Assembly (NCBI GenBank): GCA_030430565.1
Contig: JAUIKS010000009.1
Coordinates: 186,001-250,000, forward strand
DNA from: Polyangia bacterium
GTDB taxonomy: Bacteria; Myxococcota_A; Polyangia; Nannocystales; Nannocystaceae
Direction: 5' to 3'
Length of the DNA stretch: 64,000 bases
In this document: positions 21,774 to 30,044 of the stretch, piece by piece
How positions within the stretch are numbered: the first letter of the stretch is position 1
How the letters are laid out: every line of letters starts with the position of its first letter
Notes under the pieces: generated by a model
Database searches by the model: none
The model's input: the letters and a program-made list of their open reading frames with translations, nothing else
Told to the model about the DNA's origin: nothing
Translations under genes and position numbers: made by a program

Positions 21774-22642
21774 GATCGTCTCCTGTGCGTGATGAGTCGG
21801 GCGCAGCGCGTAATCGCGTGGATGAGCCCGGAGAGGTTGAGCGGCACGAGGCCGCAGAGGATGTGACCCTCGGCGAATCGCGGGTTGCGCTCGAGATAGA
21901 ACGCGACATCCGGATCGGCGTCGCGGGACGTCGAGGGCGTCGACAGCTCGCGCTGATGACTCGCGGGGTCGGGGTAGCTGACCACGAAGGGGTCGTCGCC
22001 GACGCGGGCGAGGCCGCGGCGATCGATCGCCGCGTTGAGCAGCGCGGCCACGCGCGGCGGCGTCGGCCTGCGGCGCGACGGGTACACCCGCGCGAACGCT
22101 CGCTCGGCGAGCCGGTACGAGTAGGGCGTCAGGAACTCGAACACGGCGTAGAGCGGGCGCAGCGGGTGTCGCAGGCGCGCCCGCAGCAGCGCGAGGCAGG
22201 CCCTGCGCACGAACACCGCGCCGCCGCCCCGGACGCCGCGACGCATGTACACGCCGCCCTGAAGCACGCTGTAGGTGCGCCAGCCGACCTTCACCCCGTC
22301 GATCGAGAGCGTGCCGAAGCCGACGATGGAGTCGCTCGCGTCGCGGATCAGGTACAGGCTCCCGCCGCGGCGGAACACGATCTCCTCGGTCACGGTCTCG
22401 AAGGCGAGGTCGCCGTAGGAGTCACAGAAGATCGCGTAGAGCAGGGGGCCGAGCTCGGCGCGCGTCACCCCGTCGAGTCGATCGACGTCGCGGGCTGGCT
22501 CACAGCGCAGGCGCGGTCTCGCGGGGCGTCGCCTCCTGTGGGGCGTCAGCGCTCGCGTCGCGTTCAGGGGGAGTGCTTGGTCTCGAGTCGGCATCGGTCG
22601 CGGTCTCGTACGGGGAATGCCGACCGCCCCGCCTTTGATCAC
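21770..22642 (-). CDS. GNAT-like acyltransferase, first gene of the amidinotransferase operon
   Basis: A 290-residue protein with a fold-like pattern of an N-acetyltransferase: GPLLYAIFCDSYGDLAFETV, then LYLIRDASDSIVGFGTLSI, a strand and GGVYMRRGVRGGGAVFVRRA (about 130-150), which resembles the acyl-CoA pyrophosphate loop. The first 50 residues are Arg/Pro-rich and may be upstream DNA; a later start is possible. The stop overlaps the amidinotransferase start by four bases. The assignment to GNAT is from pattern only. It would supply an acyl or aminoacyl modification in the same pathway (inference). Confidence 0.6.
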   Translation of the reverse strand: MIKGGAVGIPRTRPRPMPTRDQALPLNATRALTPHRRRRPARPRLRCEPARDVDRLDGVTRAELGPLLYAIFCDSYGDLAFETVTEEIVFRRGGSLYLIRDASDSIVGFGTLSIDGVKVGWRTYSVLQGGVYMRRGVRGGGAVFVRRACLALLRARLRHPLRPLYAVFEFLTPYSYRLAERAFARVYPSRRRPTPPRVAALLNAAIDRRGLARVGDDPFVVSYPDPASHQRELSTPSTSRDADPDVAFYLERNPRFAEGHILCGLVPLNLSGLIHAITRCARLITHRRRS

Positions 22643-22698
22643 TCGCGGGTGATTTTTTTTCGTGGACTCGCGGCGGGCGAGCGCGCGGCGCCCCGCGC

Positions 22699-22704
22699 TA
22701 CAAT
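22699..22704 (+). promoter_or_regulatory. -10 element of a probable leaderless transcript
   Basis: TACAAT at 22699-22704 is a near-perfect -10 hexamer, and the GTG start at 22711 lies 7 bases after it, where transcription is expected to begin. No convincing -35 is seen. There is no room for a ribosome binding site. Confidence 0.5.
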
Positions 22705-22710
22705 CGCGCT

Positions 22711-23277
22711 GTGCCGAACGTGTTCGTATACGGCGCCCAGATGCGGCATCCCGAGAGCCTCGAGCGGGGTCGCGCGGCGGTCGTCGAGGACCACGCGGTC
22801 GACTTCACCGCACGCGGCGTGCCGGTGCTCGAGCCAGCCTTCGCCGATCTTCAGCCCGCGCCCGGGCGGCGCGCCCACGGCGTCGTCACCGACTTCGCGC
22901 CGGCGACCTGGGACGAGCTGCGGGCCTTCGAGCGCGGCTACCAGCTGATCGAGGTGACCGCCGTGATCGCGGCGAGCGGCGAGCGTGTCGCCTGCCTGGC
23001 CCTGACCCGCGGCGCGTTGGCGTCGCCGCCGGCGCGCCCGAGCGCCCGCTACGCCAGGCTCCTGGTCTTCGGCGCGCGACGTCACGGCCTGCCCCCCGAG
23101 GTCATCGCGCGCTACGAGCGAGCCGCGGCGGAGGGCTCACGGATCACGCTGCGGCTCGCGTGGCTCAAGCCGCTCGCCGGGCGCGTCGGCCTGCGCAAGC
23201 TCGCGCTCGGCGTCACCCTGCTCGTCTTCGCGCTGCTCTGGCTGCTCGTGTGGCTGCTGCTGCGCCTGCTCGCGTAG
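22711..23277 (+). CDS. Gamma-glutamylcyclotransferase-like protein with C-terminal anchor
   Basis: A 188-residue protein beginning with VFVYGAQMRHPESL, which fits the YGxLxxxxxN/S loop of the gamma-glutamylcyclotransferase/AIG2-like fold; PGRRAHGVVTDFAPATWDELRAFE continues the pattern. That fold acts on gamma-glutamyl amines or peptides. The C-terminus (about 160-188) is a strongly hydrophobic helix rich in Leu and Trp, giving a tail-anchored membrane protein with the domain on the cytoplasmic side. GTG 22711 follows a -10 box directly. It is divergent from the amidinotransferase operon (68 bp between starts), but a link to it is not established. Confidence 0.65.
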   Translation: MPNVFVYGAQMRHPESLERGRAAVVEDHAVDFTARGVPVLEPAFADLQPAPGRRAHGVVTDFAPATWDELRAFERGYQLIEVTAVIAASGERVACLALTRGALASPPARPSARYARLLVFGARRHGLPPEVIARYERAAAEGSRITLRLAWLKPLAGRVGLRKLALGVTLLVFALLWLLVWLLLRLLA

Positions 23278-23281
23278 CGAC

Positions 23282-24919
23282 TCAGTCCTCGTCGTCTTCG
23301 TCGTCCCCGCCGCCGCCGATGTCGACCGGCTTGCGCTTGTCGGGGATCTCGTCGTCGCGGCGGCGCAGGCGGATGACCGTGCCCATCTCCTCCGGCGTCT
23401 CGTTGGCCGAGCTCCAGCCCTTGGGCAGGTGTGGCGCCGTCCGTTCGAACACGTACTTTGATGCCTTCGGGGCCAGGTTGACGCAGCCGTGGCTGTGCTG
23501 ATGTCCGAAGCGGCGGTGCCAGTAGGCGGTGTGCAGCGCGTAGCGCTTGTAGAAGTACTGCACCCAGGGGACGGCCTCGACGTAGTACTCCTCGTCGGGC
23601 TGCGCGTCGTCTTTGGACTCCATCTTGCCGACCGACTGCTTGCCGCGCAGACGGAAGACGCCGCGCGGCGTCGGGTGCTTGCCGTTGCCGCTCGAGATCA
23701 GCGTGATCAGCTCGACCGTCTCGCCGCGGTAGAGCGCCAGGACCTGCTGCGCGAGGTCGATGTCGATCCAGTACTCGTCGCCCTCGATCTCAGCCAGCGG
23801 CTCGGCGGGGTCCCAGATCTTGACGTGCTTCTTGAGGACCCAGCCGTCGACGCCGGCCTCGACCGCGTCGGGGACCCGGTACCACGACTCGCCCTTGTGG
23901 CGCTCGAGCTCGGGGCGGACGTCGAGGATCGAGTGGTAGTCGGGCTTGCGCAGGACCTTGCCGCGCTCGGGGTGCGCGCGGTCCTTGATCTCGGCGTCGG
24001 AGCGAACGACCCAGCCGGCCGCGAGGCCCTCGGCGACCGGCTCCTGCTCGAGCAGGCGACCGAAGTGCTCGCTCGTCCGCTTGTGCTTCATGTGCTCGGC
24101 CGGGACGACGCGCTCCCGCTCGTCGACGAGGTACTTGCCGAACTTGGCGCTGCGGTTGAGCTCGACGAAGGCGTACTGGCGGTTGCCGACGAGGTAGTCG
24201 ACGGGCTTGTGCTCGCGGAACATCGCGTACTTGCTGCTGTAGCGCGGCACCGGGAACTCGACGTTGCCGGGTCGGTCCTGCTCGGGGTAGCCGTAGATGT
24301 AGGGCAGGTCGAGGCCCTCGAGCAGCGCCGGCTGCACCACCGGCAGGGTCTCGGTCTCCTCGTGGTGCGGCCGCAGGCACACGTAGGCCCGCGCGCCGAC
24401 CCGCGCCCAGCCGTCGCCCTTGTCGCACTCGCCCTCATCGCCTGTCGTATCGACCAGCTCGTAGACGGCGAAGGAGTTCCCCTTGTCGATCCGCCCGCGC
24501 AGCTCGCTGCCGAAGCGCGGCTCGAAGTAGATCATGGTCGTGCGCTTGCTGACGCGGTAGCCGAGCGGGCGCTCGGGCGGCGGCGCTTTCTCCGTCGCGT
24601 CGGGCGCCGGATCGTCCGAAGTGTCTGAGGGGACATCTTCCCCGACGCCGGCCTCCGGCGCCTCGCCGTCGTCCTCGGCCGCCGCGTCTGGCGACGGCGA
24701 GTCGCCCGCCTCGCTCGCGCCCTCGTCATCCCGCAGGGTCGCGCTGGGCTCATCCTCGTCCAGCTCGTCTCCGTCGCAGGCGCTCGCGCCGAGCAGCGCG
24801 GCGCAGATCGTCAGGAGCGCCGCGCCGCGCCGCCACGCCGCGCTCCATCGATCACGCCGCCGGCGAGCTCTCGCCGTGGCGATCGACGCGCGCTGCGTGC
24901 ACTCGTGGCTCGACTGCAT
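23282..24919 (-). CDS. L,D-transpeptidase (YkuD) lipoprotein
   Basis: A 545-residue exported protein with a lipobox LLGASAC (Cys 48), an acidic linker (about 50-115), SH3-like segments in the middle (GWARVGARAYVCLRP; WYRVPDAVEAGVDGWVLKKH) and a YkuD domain from about 380. The catalytic motif HSHGCVNL (475-482) contains the nucleophilic cysteine, preceded by YALHTAYWHRRFG. Enzymes of this type make 3-3 peptidoglycan cross-links or attach proteins to peptidoglycan in the periplasm. The C-terminus ends in an acidic Gly/Asp tail. It is convergent with the preceding gene, with a 4-base gap. Confidence 0.93.
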   Translation of the reverse strand: MQSSHECTQRASIATARARRRRDRWSAAWRRGAALLTICAALLGASACDGDELDEDEPSATLRDDEGASEAGDSPSPDAAAEDDGEAPEAGVGEDVPSDTSDDPAPDATEKAPPPERPLGYRVSKRTTMIYFEPRFGSELRGRIDKGNSFAVYELVDTTGDEGECDKGDGWARVGARAYVCLRPHHEETETLPVVQPALLEGLDLPYIYGYPEQDRPGNVEFPVPRYSSKYAMFREHKPVDYLVGNRQYAFVELNRSAKFGKYLVDERERVVPAEHMKHKRTSEHFGRLLEQEPVAEGLAAGWVVRSDAEIKDRAHPERGKVLRKPDYHSILDVRPELERHKGESWYRVPDAVEAGVDGWVLKKHVKIWDPAEPLAEIEGDEYWIDIDLAQQVLALYRGETVELITLISSGNGKHPTPRGVFRLRGKQSVGKMESKDDAQPDEEYYVEAVPWVQYFYKRYALHTAYWHRRFGHQHSHGCVNLAPKASKYVFERTAPHLPKGWSSANETPEEMGTVIRLRRRDDEIPDKRKPVDIGGGGDDEDDED

Positions 24920-25006
24920 GACCTAACAACCCGAACGAGAGCGCGCCGGAGACCAGCCCGCGAGCCGACCGCAGATCTTCGCGGTCCCTCGGCGCCCCCT
25001 ATTTGT

Positions 25007-25861
25007 ATGCCATACTCCGACCCAGTGCAGAGCTTCACGGGAACCCCTCAGTACATCGTTTCGGACGAACTCGCGCGCTCCGTCGACGTCGCGGTCGCGC
25101 TCGCGCGACCGCTGCTGATCAAGGGCGAGCCGGGCACGGGCAAGACCCTGCTCGCGCACGATATCGCCCGCTTCTACGACATGCCCCTCGAGCGCTGGCA
25201 CGTGAAGTCGACGACCAAGGCGGTCGACGGGCTGTACCTGTACGACGCGGTCCGCCGGCTGCACGACTCGCGCTTCGGCGGCGAGGAGGTCGCCGATATC
25301 GCGCGCTACATCGACCTCGGCCCGCTCGGCCGCGCGTTCAGGGCCGAGCGCCGGGTGGTCGTGCTGATCGACGAGATCGACAAGGCCGATCTCGAGTTCC
25401 CCAACGACCTCCTGCACGAGCTCGACATGATGAGCTTCATCATCCAAGAGACCGGCGAGGAGGTGAGCGCGCGGCATCGCCCGGTCGTCGTGATCACCAG
25501 CAACAACGAGAAGGAGCTGCCCGACGCCTTCCTGCGCCGCTGCGTGTTTCACTGGATCGCGTTCCCCGACCGCGAGCTGATGGCGCGGATCGTCAACGTC
25601 CATCACCCCGACGTCGAGGAGGCGCTGATCAGCGGCGCGATCGAGGCCTTCTACCGCCTGCGCTCGATCGACGGGCTGCGCAAGCCGCCGAGCACGAGCG
25701 AGCTGATCGACTGGATCTCCGCGCTGCGCCACAGCGGCATGGACCCGGCGAAGCTGCTCGGCGCGGGGCTGCCGTACCTCGGCACGCTGCTCAAGAAAGA
25801 GCAGGACTACGAGACGGTCGAGCGTCACGCGCGTCGCGGGCTGTTCAGCGGTCGACGCTAG
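25007..25861 (+). CDS. MoxR-type AAA+ ATPase
   Basis: A 284-residue AAA+ ATPase. Walker A GEPGTGKT (40-47), Walker B VVLIDEIDKAD, sensor TSNNEKELPDAFLRRC and the closing lid region are all present. The MoxR group works as a chaperone for VWA-domain proteins, inserting metal or remodelling complexes. ATG 25007 was chosen because the family starts shortly before PQYIVSDEL; the frame upstream is arginine-rich leader DNA. A VWA protein of the expected partner type is encoded four genes downstream (28,767) on the same strand. Confidence 0.93.
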   Translation: MPYSDPVQSFTGTPQYIVSDELARSVDVAVALARPLLIKGEPGTGKTLLAHDIARFYDMPLERWHVKSTTKAVDGLYLYDAVRRLHDSRFGGEEVADIARYIDLGPLGRAFRAERRVVVLIDEIDKADLEFPNDLLHELDMMSFIIQETGEEVSARHRPVVVITSNNEKELPDAFLRRCVFHWIAFPDRELMARIVNVHHPDVEEALISGAIEAFYRLRSIDGLRKPPSTSELIDWISALRHSGMDPAKLLGAGLPYLGTLLKKEQDYETVERHARRGLFSGRR

Positions 25862-25901
25862 CGCGCGCGCCCGCGCGACGTGGTGACATGTACCTAGAAC
25901 C

Positions 25902-26531
25902 ATGTTAGTAGCGACGGCCGTGACGGCGTCGACGGTCGGGGGCGTGATCGGGGAGTCGCTGCGACACCTCTGGCGACTCACCGGCGGCAGCCTCGGCATG
26001 GCGCTGTGCGTCGCGCTCTCGTGGAGCGCGGTGCTCACGGTCCGCGACAAGCTCGTCGAGCTCAGCGGCGGAGAGGATGTCCTCGTCTTCGGCGTCGCGG
26101 GCGTGATCTTCACCTGCCTCCTCCTCGCGGGCATCGGCGCGCTCGCGCGCTGGGTGACGAAGAGCCTCCGCGGCGTGCTCGGGGCGTGGCTGTGCCTCGC
26201 CGCGTGGGGGCACCCAGGCGACGCGCCGGCGGCTCCGCGTCTCGTCGCGCACGCGCTGTTCGCCGCCGGCGGGATCGCGCTCGGCGTGGTGCTGTACCGA
26301 GAGGGCGCCGCGCAGCGCGAGCAGGCCTGGGTGATCGAGGGCTTGATGATGATCGGCGGCGGGCTCGTGTTCGGGCTGATCGGCGGCTTCCCGTGGGCGG
26401 TCGGGCTCGCGCGCGCTGGCGAGCTTGACCTGACCCTAGCGAACGCCGCCGAGGAGCACGGCGGGAAGCTGCTCACCGCGCTCACGATCTCCGTTGGGGC
26501 CGCGATCGGGTTGATGGAGGTCGTCTCGTGA
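25902..26531 (+). CDS. Multi-pass membrane protein
   Basis: A 209-residue protein with about five hydrophobic helices (for example LGMALCVALSWSAVLTV, VLVFGVAGVIFTCLLLAGIGAL, GLMMIGGGLVFGLIGGFPWAV and the C-terminal helix). No family motif was recognised. Its stop overlaps the next gene's GTG by four bases (GTGA), so the two are translationally coupled. It lies between the MoxR and VWA genes and may belong to the same envelope system. Confidence 0.75.
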   Translation: MLVATAVTASTVGGVIGESLRHLWRLTGGSLGMALCVALSWSAVLTVRDKLVELSGGEDVLVFGVAGVIFTCLLLAGIGALARWVTKSLRGVLGAWLCLAAWGHPGDAPAAPRLVAHALFAAGGIALGVVLYREGAAQREQAWVIEGLMMIGGGLVFGLIGGFPWAVGLARAGELDLTLANAAEEHGGKLLTALTISVGAAIGLMEVVS

Positions 26532-27193
26532 AGCCGCTCTCGTGCACGAGCTGCGGCGGACCGGTTCCGCTCTCAACCACCGAGGAGAGCGCGTGCCCGT
26601 GGTGCGAAGCCCCGATCCCGCTGGACGAGGCCTACGCGACGCAGCGCGAGCAGCTCGTCGAGCAGGCGCGGTTTCGTCGGGAGGCCGAGCCGCAGTGGAG
26701 GCAGCTCAGCGCGGAGCCCCCCGAGGGCGTCGCGAACCTGAGCCTCGCCGCGCTCCTGCTCGCCCCCTCGATCGTCGGGATGATCGGCGCGTCCACGCAG
26801 CTCGCCGCGACGAAGATCATCGGCTTCGCGATCCTGCCGGCGACGCTGCCCGGCGCGGCGGGCTGGCTGTGGGCCGAGGCGATCGAGCTGACCGTCCGCA
26901 GCGCCCGTCGCTCGACCGCGGCGCGGCGTATCCGTGACGATCGTCCAGGGTGTCGAGGATGCGGCGCGCCGCTCGAGGTCGAGCCCGGGGCGCTCGCCGC
27001 GTCGTGCGGATACTGCGGGACCGACAGCGTCATCCTGGACGCGGCGGAGGGCGAGGCGGCGGTCACGGCGGCTGCGGCGGATCTTCGCTCGGTCACGGCG
27101 GCGCTCAAGCGGCGGCGCTCGCTGGTGATCGTCGGGCTCGCGAGCGTCGCGCTGCTCGTCCTGATGGGCAGCGCGGCCTTCGGGCTCGCGTGA
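26528..27193 (+). CDS. Membrane protein with two zinc ribbons
   Basis: A 221-residue protein starting at GTG 26528. An N-terminal zinc ribbon (CTSCGGPVPL...CPWC, about 6-26) and a second four-cysteine cluster in the middle (CRGCGAPLEV...CGYC, about 142-163) are separated by two hydrophobic helices (about 70-110); a third helix ends the protein (SLVIVGLASVALLVLMGSAAFG). The cysteine pairs would bind two structural zinc ions on the same membrane side. Function unknown; coupled to the preceding membrane gene. Confidence 0.8.
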   Translation: MKPLSCTSCGGPVPLSTTEESACPWCEAPIPLDEAYATQREQLVEQARFRREAEPQWRQLSAEPPEGVANLSLAALLLAPSIVGMIGASTQLAATKIIGFAILPATLPGAAGWLWAEAIELTVRSARRSTAARRIRDDRPGCRGCGAPLEVEPGALAASCGYCGTDSVILDAAEGEAAVTAAAADLRSVTAALKRRRSLVIVGLASVALLVLMGSAAFGLA

Positions 27194-27255
27194 CCGCAGG
27201 GCGACGACCCGCTGCGCCGGGAACCTCGAGCGCGCGCGGTTGTCGATCTCGACGC

Positions 27256-28680
27256 ATGCCCCTCACTCGACGCGCGCTGCTCACCGGCAGCGCGGGCGCG
27301 CTCGCGCTGCTCTCGACACCTGTCCGCGCGGCCACGCGGCCGGAGGTGACCGGCGTTCGCTTTATTCACGACGCGCGCTTCCCCGGGGAGGCCTGCGCGG
27401 TGATGGCCCTGCGCGCCCAGGGGGCCGCGCTGACGCTCGATGACGTCTTCGACGCCGCCGCGCTGGCGCCGGCGTCGGGCTGTGGCGTCGGGCCGTCCGA
27501 GCTCGACCGCGCGCTGCGATCGCTCAAGACGAGCCCCGGCGAGTGCTGGCACCCGCTCGCGGGTGACGAGCGCGCGACCGTGGATCGGGCCTGGACGGAG
27601 CTCCTCGCCGAGCTCCGCGAGGACGCCCCCGTGGCGCTGTACGTGGGTCGCGGCGTCGGTCCGCAGCCTGGTGACGGCGCCTTCATCGTGGTGCTCGCGG
27701 CGCGTGACGACGTCGTCATCTTCCACGACCCCGCGCGGGAGCTCGGCGCTTCGCGGAGCATCCCGATCGCGCGCCTGCGTGAGCGCTGGGCGGCGCGCGA
27801 CGACGACGGCGCGCGCGGGATCTGGCTGTACCGCCCGCGGCCGGCCGAGCTCGCTCTCCCGTCCGCGACGAGCCGTCGACGCGCGCGCGCCTACGTCGAG
27901 CCCGCGACGCGCACGCGCGAGCGCGCGCGCGCGCTGCCGGGCCGGTTTCGCGTCGCGGTCGAGCGCCCCTTCGTCATCGCCACCGACGGCCCGGCGAGCT
28001 TTCACGCGCGCTACGTCACCGGCACGGTGCGCTGGGCGGTCGAGCACCTCGAGCGTGACTTCTTCGCGCGCGAGCCCAGCGAGGTCGTGGTCATCTGGCT
28101 GTTCAAGAGCCGAGCGAGCTACGTGGGCAACAACAAGCGCCTGTTCCGGCGCGCGCCCTTCACGCCCTTCGGTTACTACGACCCGGCGCGCCATGAGCTC
28201 GTGATGAACATTGCGACAGGTACCGGCACGCTCACGCACGAGCTCGTGCACCCGTACATGGCCGCCAACTTCCCGGCGCGCCCGCCCTGGTTCGACGAGG
28301 GGCTGGCCTCGCTCTACGAGCAGCCGGCCGAGCGCGACGGGAGGATGGTCGGCCTCACGAATTGGCGTCTCCAGGGGCTGCAGGGGGCGCTCCGGCGCGG
28401 CCGCGTACGCGACATCAAGGCGCTGACGGCGAGCGGACAGCGCTTCCGGACCCACAACTCCGCGGTCAACTACGCCTACGCGCGCTACCTCTGCTACTAC
28501 CTCCAGGAGCGCCAGCTGCTGCGCGCGTACTACCACGCCTTCGTCGCGAGGCAGGCGCAGGACCCCACCGGCTACGAGACGCTGAAGACGACGCTCGGCG
28601 CCGACGACGACGGGATGACCGAATTTCAGCGCGAGTGGGAGCGCTTCGTGCTCGGGCTCCGCTATCCGCAGCGGCGCTGA
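27256..28680 (+). CDS. Two-domain exported protease-like protein: C39-like plus gluzincin
   Basis: A 474-residue protein with a twin-arginine-like signal (TRRALLTGSAGALALLSTPVRA). Residues about 35-195 resemble a C39-type papain-fold domain: Cys 47 in GEACAVMALR, GCGVGPSELDRALRSL and IVVLAARDDVVIFHDP, but the usual His before the second strand is absent (GDGAFIVV), so it is probably inactive as a protease. Residues about 230-470 form a gluzincin metallopeptidase: HELVH (328-332) and Glu 348 in WFDEGLASLYE fit the zinc ligands and catalytic Glu. The start ATG 27256 precedes the signal; the longer frame is antisense noise. It would act in the envelope. Confidence 0.75.
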   Translation: MPLTRRALLTGSAGALALLSTPVRAATRPEVTGVRFIHDARFPGEACAVMALRAQGAALTLDDVFDAAALAPASGCGVGPSELDRALRSLKTSPGECWHPLAGDERATVDRAWTELLAELREDAPVALYVGRGVGPQPGDGAFIVVLAARDDVVIFHDPARELGASRSIPIARLRERWAARDDDGARGIWLYRPRPAELALPSATSRRRARAYVEPATRTRERARALPGRFRVAVERPFVIATDGPASFHARYVTGTVRWAVEHLERDFFAREPSEVVVIWLFKSRASYVGNNKRLFRRAPFTPFGYYDPARHELVMNIATGTGTLTHELVHPYMAANFPARPPWFDEGLASLYEQPAERDGRMVGLTNWRLQGLQGALRRGRVRDIKALTASGQRFRTHNSAVNYAYARYLCYYLQERQLLRAYYHAFVARQAQDPTGYETLKTTLGADDDGMTEFQREWERFVLGLRYPQRR

Positions 28681-28766
28681 GGCGGTCCCGGCCGCGCGCG
28701 TTCGAATCAGCTCGAGAACCTGGTATTTTGTCGAGGGACGCTGTTTCTGCGTCGCTGACCGACACC

Positions 28767-30035
28767 ATGCCAACGCCTCTGACCCCCTCGGCGCCGAGCA
28801 CCGGCGGCGGCGTCTTCCTCGACTTCTTCTTCAACCTGCGCGCGCGCGGCGTGAAGGTCGCGACCCACAACTGGCTCGCGCTCATGGACGCGCTCGGCCG
28901 CGGGCTGCACAAGAGCTCCCTCGACGGCTTCTACGCGGTCGCCCGCTGCCTGCTGATCTCGAGCGAGACCCAGCTCGACACCTTCGACCAGGTGTTCGGC
29001 GAGACCTTCCGCGGCGTGCGGGTCGACGCCAAGCTGCTGCTCGACAACCTCGACGAGTGGCTCAAGGACCCCAAGAAGCTCGAGTACCTCGACCCCGCGC
29101 TCAAGGCCCTGATCCAGAGCATGGACCTCGAGACCCTGCGCGAGGAGCTCAAGAAGCGCCTCGCCGAGCAGAAAGAGCGGCACCAGGGCGGGAACCGCTG
29201 GATCGGCACGGGCGGGACCTCGCCCTTCGGCCAGGGCGGCTACAACCCCGGCGGCGTCCGGATGGGCGGGTCTGGCGGGGGCCGCAGCGCGCTCGCGGTC
29301 GCCGACGAGCGGCGCTTCGCCAACTTCCGCAAAGACCTGGTCCTCGACACTCGACAGATCGCGTCGGCGCTGAGGCGGCTGCGCAAGCTCAGCCGCGAGG
29401 AGGGGCAGCCCGAGCTCGACCTCGACGGCACCATCGACAAGACCGCGCGCAACTGCGGCGACATCGAGATCGTCATGCAGCCGCCGCGGACCAACAACGT
29501 GCGCCTGCTGCTGCTGCTCGACGTCGGCGGCAGCATGGACCCGCACGCGCACCTGGTCTCGCGCCTGTTCAGCGCCGCGCACCAGGGCGGCAACTTCCGC
29601 GAGCTGCGCTCCTACTACTTCCACAACTGCGTCTACGACAAGGTCTACGAGGACGCGAGCTTCAGCGACGGGATCAAGACCCAGGAGCTGATCCACCAGC
29701 TCAGCTCGAAGTGGTACGTCATCCTGGTGGGCGACGCCTACATGCACCCGGGCGAGCTGATGATGACGACCTCGGACTGGTGGTCGCCGCAGCGGGGCGT
29801 CAGCGGGCTGACCTGGCTCGCGCGCATCTCCGACAAGTTCCCGCGCTCCGCCTGGCTCAACCCCGAGCACCCGCGGCTCTACGACGCGGGCACGATCGCC
29901 GAGATCCGGCGCGTGTTCCCGATGCACCCGCTCACGCTCGCGGGCCTCGACGACATGATCGCGGGGCTGCGAAAGCCGCGAGAGCCGCGGCGTCGCACGC
30001 ACGTCGCCCGGCTCGCCCAGAAAGCGGCGTACTGA
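28767..30035 (+). CDS. VWA-domain protein, likely MoxR partner
   Basis: A 422-residue cytoplasmic protein. The C-terminal half is a von Willebrand A-type domain of the CoxE-like group with a MIDAS start DVGGSMD (Asp 252, Gly 254, Ser 256) and the partner stretch YVILVGDAYMHPGELM. The N-terminal half is helical (KLLLDNLDEWLKDPKKLEYL) followed by a Gly-rich linker (about 140-175). Proteins of this type pair with MoxR ATPases; the MoxR gene is at 25,007. In this region the pair is interrupted by three membrane or exported-protein genes. Confidence 0.88.
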   Translation: MPTPLTPSAPSTGGGVFLDFFFNLRARGVKVATHNWLALMDALGRGLHKSSLDGFYAVARCLLISSETQLDTFDQVFGETFRGVRVDAKLLLDNLDEWLKDPKKLEYLDPALKALIQSMDLETLREELKKRLAEQKERHQGGNRWIGTGGTSPFGQGGYNPGGVRMGGSGGGRSALAVADERRFANFRKDLVLDTRQIASALRRLRKLSREEGQPELDLDGTIDKTARNCGDIEIVMQPPRTNNVRLLLLLDVGGSMDPHAHLVSRLFSAAHQGGNFRELRSYYFHNCVYDKVYEDASFSDGIKTQELIHQLSSKWYVILVGDAYMHPGELMMTTSDWWSPQRGVSGLTWLARISDKFPRSAWLNPEHPRLYDAGTIAEIRRVFPMHPLTLAGLDDMIAGLRKPREPRRRTHVARLAQKAAY

Positions 30036-30044
30036 GCCGGGCCG

